Assembly (NCBI GenBank): GCA_029624765.1
Contig: JARSSO010000002.1
Location: 1 to 36,153, forward strand
Source of the DNA: Candidatus Contendibacter sp.
GTDB taxonomy: Bacteria > Pseudomonadota > Gammaproteobacteria > Competibacterales > Competibacteraceae
DNA: 36,153 nt
Reading direction: 5' to 3'
Below, piece after piece: positions 28,101-36,153 of the stretch. The translations under genes and the position numbers were made by a program. Under the pieces are notes generated by a model. It made no database searches. It had not been told where the DNA came from and worked only from the letters and a program-made list of their open reading frames with translations. Each line of letters opens with the position of its first letter. The first letter of the stretch is position 1.

Positions 28101-28170
28101 GGGAAAAGCCGGCCACCAGTACGATGCGATCCACCTGAACGTCCCGCTGGGTTCCGCGTTTGAGCAGCGC
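28101..28170 (-). pseudogene. Fragment resembling the carboxylesterase gene of this window
   Basis: Read on the minus strand, 28170-28101 aligns with 8264-8330 of the esterase gene. By eye about 59 of 67 bases match, with one 3-base insertion (TGG). The encoded peptide keeps the order ALL-R--QR-V-VDRIVL then AGFS, up to the Ser of the nucleophile elbow, after which similarity is lost (RWVE in place of QGG). The frame continues on both sides without recognisable protein. It could be a short duplicated remnant, or a degraded unrelated gene with a similar VDRIVLV motif, as in Hsp70 proteins. Confidence 0.4.
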
Positions 28171-28271
28171 GCATTCCTGTGCCCGAACATTGAAATATGA
28201 CGTAGAATTTTCGGTGCATCCGGCGGTCTTTCCAAGGATTCGAACTTATCCCAAGCCTCGCGGAGTTCCCC

Positions 28272-30128
28272 ATGCCCGACTATCGTTCCCGCACCACCAC
28301 CCACGGCCGCAACATGGCGGGCGCCCGCGCGCTGTGGCGGGCCACTGGCGTCAAGGATGGCGACTTCGGCAAGCCGATTGTCGCCGTCGCCAACTCCTTC
28401 ACCCAGTTCGTGCCCGGCCACGTCCATCTGAAGGACCTGGGCCAACTGGTGGCGCGCGAGATCGAAGTGGCCGGCGGCATCGCCAAGGAATTCAACACCA
28501 TCGCCGTGGACGACGGCATCGCCATGGGTCACGGCGGGATGCTGTACTCGTTGCCCTCGCGCGAGCTGATCGCCGATTCGGTCGAATACATGGTCAACGC
28601 CCATTGCGCCGACGCCCTGGTCTGCATCTCCAACTGCGACAAGATCACCCCCGGCATGTTGATGGCCGCGATGCGGCTCAACATTCCCGCCATCTTCGTC
28701 TCCGGCGGGCCGATGGAAGCCGGCAAGACCCGGCTGGCGGCCCACAAGTTGGACCTGGTGGACGCCATGGTCGCCGCCGCCGACGACCGCGTCGACGACG
28801 CCACGGTCACCGAATACGAGCGTTCGGCCTGTCCGACCTGCGGCTCCTGCTCGGGCATGTTCACCGCGAATTCGATGAATTGCCTGACCGAGGCGCTGGG
28901 CTTGAGCCTGCCCGGCAACGGTTCGCTGCTGGCCACCCACGCCGACCGCCGCGAACTGTTCCTGGAAGCGGGCCGGCGGATCGTCGAACTGACCCGGCGC
29001 CATTACGAGCGGGGCGACGAGTCCGTGCTGCCGAGAGGCATCGCCACGTTCGCGGCGTTTGAGAATGCCATCAGCCTCGACATCGCCATGGGCGGCTCCA
29101 CCAACACCGTGCTGCACCTGCTGGCGGCGGCCCAGGAAGGCGGGGTCAACTTCACCCTGCGCGACATCGACCGGCTGTCGCGGCAAGTGCCGAATCTGTG
29201 CAAGGTCGCGCCCGCGACCCAGAAATATCACATGGAAGACGTACACCGGGCCGGGGGTGTCATCGCCATCCTCGGCGAACTGGACCGGGCCGGGCTGCTG
29301 CATCGCGACGCGCGCACCGTTCACAGCGAGACGTTGGCCGAAGCGCTGGAGCGGTGGGACATCGCCCGCCCGACGGCCTGGGACGAAGCCCGCTCGCGCT
29401 ATTCCGCCGGTCCGGCGGGCATTCCGACCCAGGAGGCGTTCAGCCAGAACACCCGCTGGCCCAGCCTGGATCTGGATCGGGAAAACGGCTGCATCCGCGC
29501 CAAGAGTCATGCCTATTCCCAGGACGGCGGACTGGCGGTGTTGTACGGCAATCTGGCTGAGGACGGCTGCATCGTCAAGACCGCCGGGGTGGACGAGAAT
29601 ATCCTGGTGTTCCAGGGTCCGGCGCGGGTGGTGGAAAGCCAGGAAGACGCGGTCGCGGCCATCCTGGGCGGCCGGATTCAGCCCGGCGACGTGGTGCTGA
29701 TCCGCTACGAGGGACCGCGCGGCGGGCCGGGCATGCAGGAAATGCTCTATCCAACCAGCTACTTGAAATCCAAAGGACTGGGTAAGGCCTGCGCGCTGAT
29801 CACCGATGGCCGTTTTTCCGGTGGCACTTCCGGGCTGTCCATCGGCCACGTTTCGCCGGAAGCGGCCGAAGGTGGCGCGATCGCCCTGGTCGCGGAAGGC
29901 GACCGGATCGAGATCGATATTCCCAACCGCCGCATCCATCTCGCCGTCGGCGACGAGGAACTGCAACGGCGGCGGGCGGCGATGCAAGAGCGGGGCGCGG
30001 CGGCCTGGAAGCCGGCCCACCGCCAGCGGTTGGTGTCGCCCGCGTTGCGCGCCTATGCCGCCATGACCACCAGTGCCTCCCGCGGCGCGGTCCGGGATGT
30101 GAGCCAGGTAGATCGATACACAGTTTGA
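28272..30128 (+). CDS. ilvD: Dihydroxy-acid dehydratase
   Basis: Fe-S enzyme that dehydrates 2,3-dihydroxy acids to 2-oxo acids in valine, leucine and isoleucine synthesis. The 618 residues are of full length and very similar throughout to the enterobacterial protein. Cluster-related cysteines are C122 in [10 protein letters not shown] and C193 in [28 protein letters not shown] and [20 protein letters not shown] are the family signatures. ATG 28272 has GGAG about 8 nt upstream. It is followed by a 62-nt gap before the FimX-like gene in the same direction. Confidence 0.97.
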   Translation: MPDYRSRTTTHGRNMAGARALWRATGVKDGDFGKPIVAVANSFTQFVPGHVHLKDLGQLVAREIEVAGGIAKEFNTIAVDDGIAMGHGGMLYSLPSRELIADSVEYMVNAHCADALVCISNCDKITPGMLMAAMRLNIPAIFVSGGPMEAGKTRLAAHKLDLVDAMVAAADDRVDDATVTEYERSACPTCGSCSGMFTANSMNCLTEALGLSLPGNGSLLATHADRRELFLEAGRRIVELTRRHYERGDESVLPRGIATFAAFENAISLDIAMGGSTNTVLHLLAAAQEGGVNFTLRDIDRLSRQVPNLCKVAPATQKYHMEDVHRAGGVIAILGELDRAGLLHRDARTVHSETLAEALERWDIARPTAWDEARSRYSAGPAGIPTQEAFSQNTRWPSLDLDRENGCIRAKSHAYSQDGGLAVLYGNLAEDGCIVKTAGVDENILVFQGPARVVESQEDAVAAILGGRIQPGDVVLIRYEGPRGGPGMQEMLYPTSYLKSKGLGKACALITDGRFSGGTSGLSIGHVSPEAAEGGAIALVAEGDRIEIDIPNRRIHLAVGDEELQRRRAAMQERGAAAWKPAHRQRLVSPALRAYAAMTTSASRGAVRDVSQVDRYTV

Positions 30129-30190
30129 GATGATGACTTATACCCCGTTCATCCTTGCTGGAAACCGCCAACTTTTTAAGGAGATGAACC

Positions 30191-32602
30191 ATGAGCCAGG
30201 CTGAAAGCGGAGACAGCCAGCGCCTCAGGTTAGTCAATTACCTCAAGTTGATCGAGGATTTGTGGCAAAAGCTGTACTACGTCAAATGGAATCCCAAATC
30301 GTTCACGATGCTGGCGCGACTGGCACAGGACATGACGCGGAACGCACAAGAACACGGCGACGAGCACCTGCGCAATCTGGTCGCGCAACTGGACCGACAC
30401 GTCAACAATTGCGCCGCCAGCGGTGGAATGCCTGGCGAACCCGACCGCCAACGGTTGACGGCGCTGATCGACGCCTTACGGGCCATTCTGACGGCGGGCG
30501 GGGGATCCGGCGCGAGCGACGAACCCCGGACTCGCCCGCTCTTGTCGCCCCTGCCGGAAATCATCGTGATCGCCCCGGACGAAAACCCGCCGCTGGTGGC
30601 CAAGCTCGAAGATTCCGGTTATCGAATCCGGCACATCGCCAATCTGGTTGAGGCCGAGCAACGCTTGCAGGGACGGATGCCCGGCGCCATCATCGTCGAC
30701 GCCGATTTTCCCGATGGCCCGGAGCCGGCCATGGCGTTGATGGCTCAACTGCGCGCCGAAACCGGCTCGCGGGCGCCGATCCTGTTTCTGAGCGAGCGCA
30801 ACGACATGAGCGCGCGGCTGGAAGCGGTGCGGGCGGGCGGCGCGGCCTATTTCAGTAAGCCGTTCGAGAACGACGAAGTGCTCGACGTACTGCGGGAACT
30901 GTTGTTGCCGCAAACCTCGCAAGGCTATTTCCGGGTGTTGATCGTCAACGACCAGCCAGCCGAGGCTTGGGAAATGGCGGGCGCCCTGGAGGAACAAGGC
31001 ATTATTCCGCGGGTGGTGATCCAGCCGTTGCAGGTCTTGCAGGATATTCACCGCTTCCGGCCAGACCTGTTGCTCATCGATCTGGACATCAAGGAAATGA
31101 GCGGGCAGGAACTGGCGCAGGTGATCACCCAGCATCGAGACTGCGACACGCTGCCCATCATCCTGCTGTGCTTTCCGGCTGATATACCGAACTACCTGAC
31201 CAGTCTGGACGTACCGGGCACCAGCCTGCTGACCAAACCGGCGCCGATCAGCTACCTGTGCTGGGAAATCAGGCAACGGCTGCGCCGGGCACGGGCCATG
31301 CGGATCAAGCTCGGTTCGCTGACCGACAACGACCCGATCAGTGGCCTGTTCAACCGCCGACGTTACTTGACGCTCCTGGAGCGCGCCATCGAAACCCTGG
31401 GCCTGAGCACCCAGTCGCTGGCGGTGATGTTCATCATGCTGGACAATCTGCGCTCCATCCGCGATTCCGCCGGGGTGGCAACCGCCGACGAGGTAGTGGG
31501 CCAGGCGGCTAACCGGTTGCGGCAGATGTTGAACCAGGATCAGTGCGCGGCGCGATTCAGCGACGCCATCCTTTCGGTGACGGTTCCCAACCTGATTGGC
31601 GAACCGCTGCTGGCACTGGCCCGGCGCATCCGCGACGTGCTGGAAACCGGCTTCTACCGGGTCGGCGAACAGGCCCAGTTGTTGCGAACCAGCATCGGCG
31701 TGGCGCTGACGACCGACCGCGGCCAGGATCATCTGACGCTGATCCAGCGGGCCGATTCGGCTTGCGGTCTGGCGCGGGAAGCGAAGGGGGAACGCATCGT
31801 TCTACAAGAGAACGGATTCAAGGATAAGCGCGACCAGGAAGCTTCGTCGCGGGCGCGGGTTCTGCAGCAGGTGCGCGAGATTGTGGAGCACGAGCGGCTC
31901 TGGCTGGTGTTTCAGCCGATCGCCAGCATGCGGGGCGATACCAACGAGCGCTACGAGGTGTTGCTGCGGTTGCGCGGCAACGACGGTCAGGAAATGGTGC
32001 CGGGCAGTGTGTTCGGTGTGGTTTACAACCATGAATTGGGATTGACGCTGGACCGCTGGGTGATCGAGCATGTGCTCGACATGTTGCGCCAGCGCCAACG
32101 CAAGACCACGGTGTTCATCAAGATTCTGCCGGTGACCTTGCAGGATCGGACGCTGAGCAACTGGCTGCGCGAGCGGATGGAGCAGACTGGAGTAGAACCG
32201 CAGAGCCTGGTGTTCGAGGTGGCGGAAGCCACCGCCGAGCGCGGTCTGCGCGACATGTTCGGCTTCCTGGGCAGTATCAAGATGCTGGGCTGTGGCTTCT
32301 GTCTGGACCGTTTCGGCCGGGGCGCGGACTCATTGTCGCTGCTCAAGAATCTGGGGGCCGATTACGTCAAGCTGGACATGTACTTCGTCAATGGTCTCGC
32401 CCGGGACACCAAGAAACAGGCTCAGATCAAGGAGCTGGTCGAAAATTTGGAGACTTTGGGCGCGGCCACCATCGTGGGCGGGGTGGAAGACGTGAAAGCC
32501 ATGCCGATCCTGTGGTCGCTGGGCGTCGACCTGATCCAGGGATTTTTCCTGCAACACCCCTATCGGGAGATGAGCTACGATTTCTCCGGCGCGGCGTTCT
32601 AG
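30191..32602 (+). CDS. FimX-like dual-receiver protein with degenerate GGDEF and EAL domains
   Basis: An 803-residue cytosolic protein with AAGGAG just before ATG 30191. Order: helical region (about 10-110); receiver 1 (about 123-238, Asp in IIVDADFPDG, Lys in YFSKPF); receiver 2 (about 246-370, Asp in LLIDLDIKEMSG, Lys in LLTKP); GGDEF fold (about 376-545); EAL fold (about 570-795). The GGDEF site is SDAIL (457-461), so cyclase activity is not expected. The EAL motif is EVL (E589). The catalytic DD pair is D706-R707 in LDRFGRG, and the usual AEGVE is VGGVE, so phosphodiesterase activity is doubtful. EVL plus a degenerate GGDEF recalls Pseudomonas FimX, a c-di-GMP receptor that controls type IV pili. 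Two intact receivers in tandem, in place of the FimX REC-PAS, are unusual. The role is inferred. Confidence 0.82.
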   Translation: MSQAESGDSQRLRLVNYLKLIEDLWQKLYYVKWNPKSFTMLARLAQDMTRNAQEHGDEHLRNLVAQLDRHVNNCAASGGMPGEPDRQRLTALIDALRAILTAGGGSGASDEPRTRPLLSPLPEIIVIAPDENPPLVAKLEDSGYRIRHIANLVEAEQRLQGRMPGAIIVDADFPDGPEPAMALMAQLRAETGSRAPILFLSERNDMSARLEAVRAGGAAYFSKPFENDEVLDVLRELLLPQTSQGYFRVLIVNDQPAEAWEMAGALEEQGIIPRVVIQPLQVLQDIHRFRPDLLLIDLDIKEMSGQELAQVITQHRDCDTLPIILLCFPADIPNYLTSLDVPGTSLLTKPAPISYLCWEIRQRLRRARAMRIKLGSLTDNDPISGLFNRRRYLTLLERAIETLGLSTQSLAVMFIMLDNLRSIRDSAGVATADEVVGQAANRLRQMLNQDQCAARFSDAILSVTVPNLIGEPLLALARRIRDVLETGFYRVGEQAQLLRTSIGVALTTDRGQDHLTLIQRADSACGLAREAKGERIVLQENGFKDKRDQEASSRARVLQQVREIVEHERLWLVFQPIASMRGDTNERYEVLLRLRGNDGQEMVPGSVFGVVYNHELGLTLDRWVIEHVLDMLRQRQRKTTVFIKILPVTLQDRTLSNWLRERMEQTGVEPQSLVFEVAEATAERGLRDMFGFLGSIKMLGCGFCLDRFGRGADSLSLLKNLGADYVKLDMYFVNGLARDTKKQAQIKELVENLETLGAATIVGGVEDVKAMPILWSLGVDLIQGFFLQHPYREMSYDFSGAAF

Positions 32603-32644
32603 CGAGGCGCAAGCCGAAAGATGTCCGGCGTCGGTCGTTCGCCT

Positions 32645-33523
32645 TCAGTCTTCCAATTGAAGCAGCGTAGCGTAACCGTCCCGGTAACCGGGATAACGGA
32701 ATTGGAAGCCGCTGGCGCGCAACCGGGCGTTGCGGCAGCGCTTGCTGGCCCGCATCCGTAACATGGAATCGCCGGCCTCCGCGCCCGGCTTCAAGGGTGG
32801 AGTCACGGCCAGCGGCGGTTCCGGCACGCCAAGCCGGGTCGCCAGCCAGCTCAGCACCTCGCCCAGCGGCGCGGGATCGTCGTCCACCGCAAGGTAAAGC
32901 GGCGCTGGCCTCGGCAGGAACAAGAGGTGTTCCAGTACCCGCGCGCAGTCGTCGCGGTGAATCCGGTTGGTGTAGAGTGGCGGTCCGGCGGGACGAGCGG
33001 CGGTTCCGGCGCGGACGCTGTCGATCAGCCGGGTGCGGCCGGGGCCATAGATGCCCCCAAAGCGGACCGCCACCGCCGGCCAGGGACTTTCCCACATCAA
33101 GCGTTCGCCCGCGCGAATACAACGCCCGCTAAAACTATCCGCTTCGGCGGGTGAATCCTCGTCCACCCACTCGCCCTGGTGCTGGGCATACACCGAGGTG
33201 CTGGAGGCAAACAGCAGTCGGCGGAGTTGCTGGCCCGCCTGGCGCAGAGCTTCGAGCAGGTTGTCGATGCCGGTCACATAGGCGGCCTGATAGGCGGCCT
33301 CGTTGAAACCGGCGGCGGCGGCGCTGTAAACGACGGCGTCCAAATCCGGCGGCAGGGTGTTCAAGGTCGTTGGATCGGTCAAGTCCGCCGCCAGCGGCCG
33401 GATGCCGGGCGGCAAATCAGCCGGACGGCGCTTCAAGCCCCAAACCTCATGCCCGGCCGCGTTCAGACCTCGGCCCAGGGTTGCGCCGACATCGCCGCAG
33501 CCGGCAATCAGAATACGCGCCAT
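32645..33523 (-). CDS. NAD(P)-dependent epimerase/SDR-like protein (YeeZ-like)
   Basis: A 292-residue extended-SDR-like protein. The dinucleotide-binding motif is ILIAGCGDVGATLGRGL at the N terminus; LDAVVYSAAA and LLFASSTSVYAQHQGEWVDE follow, and VRFGGIYGPGR is conserved in the YeeZ group. The usual catalytic YxxxK is replaced by RCIRAGERL, so classical SDR chemistry is uncertain. ATG 33523 is chosen because the Rossmann motif begins immediately and AGG lies upstream; 40 further codons upstream are on the opposite strand of mutY. It diverges from mutY by 29 nt and converges on the FimX-like gene. Confidence 0.87.
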   Translation of the reverse strand: MARILIAGCGDVGATLGRGLNAAGHEVWGLKRRPADLPPGIRPLAADLTDPTTLNTLPPDLDAVVYSAAAAGFNEAAYQAAYVTGIDNLLEALRQAGQQLRRLLFASSTSVYAQHQGEWVDEDSPAEADSFSGRCIRAGERLMWESPWPAVAVRFGGIYGPGRTRLIDSVRAGTAARPAGPPLYTNRIHRDDCARVLEHLLFLPRPAPLYLAVDDDPAPLGEVLSWLATRLGVPEPPLAVTPPLKPGAEAGDSMLRMRASKRCRNARLRASGFQFRYPGYRDGYATLLQLED

Positions 33524-33552
33524 GGCAAAAACCTCATAAAGCGAAACATTGA

Positions 33553-34608
33553 ATGGCTCCCGATGAATTTGGCCGGCGCGTGCTGGACTGGTTCGATGCG
33601 CACGGCCGCAATCGCCTGCCCTGGAAAGAAAATCCCAGCCCATACCGGGTCTGGGTGTCGGAGATCATGCTGCAACAAACCCAGGTGGCGGCGGTAATTC
33701 CCTATTATGAACGGTTCATGGCGCGGTTTCCCGACCTGGCGGCCTTGGCCGACGCCGATCTGGACGAGGTATTGGGACTTTGGGCTGGGCTGGGTTACTA
33801 CGCCCGCGCCCGCCATTTGCACCAGGCGGCGCGGATCGTGCGCGACCGGCATGGCGGAGAGATGCCGCTGGACCACGCGGCATTGCAAAGCTTGCCGGGG
33901 ATTGGTCGCTCGACGGCGGGAGCGATTTTGGCGCTGGCGGCCGGGCAGCGGCAACCGATTCTGGACGGCAACGTCAAGCGGGTGCTGGCGCGATTCGCGG
34001 TGGTCGACGGCTGGCCGGGGCAATCGTCCGTGCTGGCGACGCTGTGGGAACTGGCGGAACGCCACACGCCGGTCGAGCGCGTCGCCGATTACACCCAGGC
34101 GATGATGGATCTCGGGGCCACGATTTGTACTCCACGCCGGCCGCGCTGCAACCAATGCCCGCTGGCGACCGGTTGCGCGGCTCATACCCAGAAACGGGAA
34201 TCGGATTACCCGACGCCGAAACCGCGCCGGGAATTGCCGGTGCGAACCACAAGGATGGTGCTGCTGCGCGGCGCGGAAGACCAGGTGCTGCTGGAGCGCC
34301 GGCCACCGGTCGGCGTCTGGGGCGGGCTTTGGAGCTTTCCCGAGTGTCCGCCGGAAGTGGACCTCGCCGACTGGTGCCGGGAGCGATGGGGACTGGAGGT
34401 GACGATCGGGACGCCATGGAACGTGCTGCGGCACGCTTTCAGTCACTTCCGGCTCGACATCACGCCGGTGCCGGCGACCGTGACAAGGTCGGGCGGAACA
34501 GTGATGGAAGGGGAACGGTTTGTCTGGTATAACCCCCGCCACCCTGACGAACGCGGAGTGGCCGCGCCGGTGCGGCAACTCCTGGCGACACTGGCAAGTG
34601 AACGGTAA
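33553..34608 (+). CDS. mutY: Adenine DNA glycosylase
   Basis: Removes adenine mispaired with 8-oxoguanine in base-excision repair. The 351 residues have E37 (SEIMLQQTQ), the helix-hairpin-helix LPGIGRSTAGAILALA, catalytic D138 (ILDGNVKRVLARF) and the [4Fe-4S] cysteines C192, C199, C202 and C208, all at the E. coli numbering. The C-terminal NUDIX-like domain (about 225-350), with VGVWGGLWSFPE, recognises 8-oxoG. ATG 33553 lies close to the divergent SDR gene. yggX follows after 18 nt, the conserved gammaproteobacterial pair. Confidence 0.97.
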   Translation: MAPDEFGRRVLDWFDAHGRNRLPWKENPSPYRVWVSEIMLQQTQVAAVIPYYERFMARFPDLAALADADLDEVLGLWAGLGYYARARHLHQAARIVRDRHGGEMPLDHAALQSLPGIGRSTAGAILALAAGQRQPILDGNVKRVLARFAVVDGWPGQSSVLATLWELAERHTPVERVADYTQAMMDLGATICTPRRPRCNQCPLATGCAAHTQKRESDYPTPKPRRELPVRTTRMVLLRGAEDQVLLERRPPVGVWGGLWSFPECPPEVDLADWCRERWGLEVTIGTPWNVLRHAFSHFRLDITPVPATVTRSGGTVMEGERFVWYNPRHPDERGVAAPVRQLLATLASER

Positions 34609-34626
34609 ACAAATGGGAATCAGCGC

Positions 34627-34899
34627 ATGGCTCGAACGGTGAAGTGCGTCAAACTCGGCGTCGAGGCCGAGGGCCTGGATCGTCCGCCTTATCCCGGAGA
34701 ACTGGGCAGGCGAATTTTCGAGAATGTTTCCAAGTTGGCCTGGCAACAATGGTTGCGGCAGCAGACCATGCTGATCAACGAATACCGGCTGACGCCGTTC
34801 GAACCAAAGGCCCGGCAATTCCTGGAGGAACAGATGGCGCGGTTCTTCTTTGGCGAAGGCTCGGTATTGCCGGAAGGCTATGTACCGCCGAAATCGTGA
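34627..34899 (+). CDS. yggX: Fe(II)-trafficking / oxidative damage protection protein
   Basis: A 90-residue YggX-family protein. It has the N-terminal [20 protein letters not shown], with the single conserved cysteine implicated in iron handling, then [17 protein letters not shown] and [27 protein letters not shown] helices, and ends FFFGEG. In enteric bacteria it protects Fe-S clusters from oxidation. It lies 18 nt after mutY, itself an Fe-S repair enzyme, in a likely two-gene operon. Confidence 0.96.
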   Translation: MARTVKCVKLGVEAEGLDRPPYPGELGRRIFENVSKLAWQQWLRQQTMLINEYRLTPFEPKARQFLEEQMARFFFGEGSVLPEGYVPPKS

Positions 34900-34961
34900 G
34901 CTGGCTTGACGACCACCGTGCAAGCTGCTTAAATGCGCCCTCTCTCGGGCGAGGCGTTCCC

Positions 34962-35037
<76 letters not shown>

Positions 35038-35412
35038 AATTCAACCAACCACCAGCAGGTCCTGAGCCGGCTTTTCCGGTCTTTCCAGGGTCGCGCCAGC
35101 AGCATTTCAACCGGACACGAAAAGTCTGGGAGATGGTGGGTTGCCGCATATCCGCTCGTCAAGTAGCCCTGATGACGATCCCGCCACAGTTGTTTTGCTC
35201 CGGCTTGTCGCGTGAAACCCGTAATTGATCACCAATCATATCGGTTTCCCGCATGGCCAACTCGCAATGTGAGCTGATGTTCATCGACGCGGCTCGATTG
35301 CACCGCTAGCCACCCAATCGCGGGCGACAAGGAATGGACCAGCAGTATTCCGTAGACAAGGAAACATTGCCCTTCCGAAAAGAACCACCGCCACTTTGGA
35401 GCAAAGACCCCC
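35038..35412. other. Gene-free interval between tRNA-Phe and the ankyrin gene
   Basis: No open frame here has recognisable protein similarity or a ribosome binding site. I looked for a second copy of the tRNA 3' end, as left by an integrated element, and found none by eye. A GGAG about 11 nt before 35413 may serve the ankyrin gene. No convincing terminator follows the tRNA. Confidence 0.6.
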
Positions 35413-35907
35413 ATGACCACATTGATGAACGCCGTCAAACGCAATGACCTGACCCGGGTAAAGGAGCTTATTGGGCAAGGCGCCGACATCGACGCTCCCG
35501 ACGCCAGTGGCGATGTTCCCTTGATCATGGCGGCTTACCAAGGCCATACCGAGATCGTCCAGGCTTTGCTGGAAGCCGGCGCCGACGTGACCGCCGTCGA
35601 TCCGGGCATGAAAGCCACCGCCCTTCATGCCGCCGCTTACGCCGGCCGAACCGGGGCGGCCCGGCTGCTGATCGCCCATGGGATCGATATCGACAAACAG
35701 GGGCCTTACAACGGTTATACGGCCTTGCACGACGCGATTTGGCAAAACCACATCGAAACAGCGAAAGTGATCATTGAAGCGGGCGCCGATCTGACGCTGA
35801 AGTCACACGACGGCCAAACTCCATTGGAATTCGCGCGGGCCAAAAAACAGAAAGAACTCATCGCCCTGCTTGAAGGGAAAACCCATTCTCAAAACAACCC
35901 GACGTAA
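35413..35907 (+). CDS. Ankyrin-repeat protein
   Basis: A 164-residue protein made almost wholly of ankyrin repeats. About four units are visible: TTLMNAVKRNDLTRVKELI, DVPLIMAAYQGHTEIVQALL, ATALHAAAYAGRTGAARLLI and YTALHDAIWQNHIETAKVII, with a capping DGQTPLEFARAKKQKELIALL. No signal peptide or membrane segment is seen, so it is probably cytosolic and binds another protein. The repeats follow the normal 33-residue period. Partner unknown; the neighbours (tRNA and an empty interval) give no clue. Confidence 0.9.
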   Translation: MTTLMNAVKRNDLTRVKELIGQGADIDAPDASGDVPLIMAAYQGHTEIVQALLEAGADVTAVDPGMKATALHAAAYAGRTGAARLLIAHGIDIDKQGPYNGYTALHDAIWQNHIETAKVIIEAGADLTLKSHDGQTPLEFARAKKQKELIALLEGKTHSQNNPT

Positions 35908-36153
35908 AGGCGAACCCGCGAGCGGGCACGCTCGAACAGCCGGGTTAGCTGGCAATCGGAACGGGCGACGCAAGGTTCTGATTTAGCCGAGGAAGATGAT
36001 CGTGGTTTTAACCTATCCTCTGCCAGGATACGGCGCTTGGTGGGCGGTGTGATCCTTATAGCTGAGATAATCAAAATCGGTCCAGCGGCGCAAGGTTCTG
36101 TAGTCTCGCTAATAATAATCCCCATATAGCTATACCGGCGATGTTTCAAGACC
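35908..36153. other. Right-edge interval with a hairpin and a 12-bp direct repeat
   Basis: CCCGC (35915-35919) and GCGGG (35922-35926) form a short hairpin just after the ankyrin stop, without a U-run. CGCAAGGTTCTG occurs at 35969-35980 and again at 36089-36100, 120 bp apart. Minus-strand frames are short and unrecognised. The window ends before any further gene can be defined. Confidence 0.5.

Noticed and set aside
28091..28273. Minus-strand frame of 60 codons upstream of ilvD
   Set aside because: It overlaps the ilvD start, has no recognisable motif, and is in a different frame from the esterase-like fragment.
35889..36149. Minus-strand frame of 86 codons at the right edge
   Set aside because: No similarity to known proteins, no clear ribosome binding site, and it overlaps the end of the ankyrin gene.

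Overview
The window is chromosomal DNA from a GC-rich proteobacterium, most likely a gammaproteobacterium. The evidence is the retrograde phospholipid operon in the order mlaFEDCB-ibaG-murA-hisG-hisD, the heme cluster hemC-hemD-hemX-hemY, lptM beside lysA, and mutY followed by yggX. MutY catalytic residues sit at E. coli positions (E37, D138, C192/C199/C202/C208), and IlvD closely resembles the enterobacterial enzyme. The short HisG form and the single-gene pyruvate phosphate dikinase suit an environmental lineage such as a Competibacter-like group. That last placement is inference only.

Layout. 1-4373 (+): two overlapping genes of unknown role. The first carries a type IV pilin head domain at its C terminus without the usual pilin helix. 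The second is an exported protein with ten beta-propeller repeats and a C-terminal domain with calcium-loop-like motifs. 4397-7840 (-): GNAT-nitrilase fusion, CoA-binding protein, lysA and lptM. 7973-8656 (+): serine carboxylesterase. 8722-15704 (-): hisD, hisG, murA, ibaG, mlaB, mlaC, mlaD, mlaE, mlaF, with a composite palindromic repeat between mlaC and mlaD. 15956-18709 (+): ppdK with a structured leader. 18797-19501 (-): glutamine amidotransferase. 19713-20687 (+): PflA-like radical SAM protein. 20715-25242 (-): hemY, hemX, hemD, hemC with 4-nt or near-zero junctions. 25286-26683 (+): argH. 26704-28170 (-): DUF4019 protein, then an AT-richer patch with a coding remnant, a PD-(D/E)XK-like gene under a near-consensus promoter, and a fragment resembling the esterase of this window. 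28272-32602 (+): ilvD and a two-receiver, degenerate GGDEF/EAL protein resembling FimX. 32645-33523 (-): NAD-dependent epimerase-like protein. 33553-34899 (+): mutY and yggX, then tRNA-Phe(GAA) and an ankyrin-repeat protein.

Function. Most of the window is housekeeping: histidine, lysine, arginine, branched-chain amino acid, heme and peptidoglycan synthesis, outer-membrane lipid asymmetry and base-excision repair. The accessory content of most interest is the left-edge pilin-head/propeller pair, the AT-rich patch at 27.2-28.2 kb, and the FimX-like protein. FimX proteins are known c-di-GMP receptors that control type IV pili. A link between the FimX-like protein and the pilin-head protein is speculative, since they lie about 29 kb apart.
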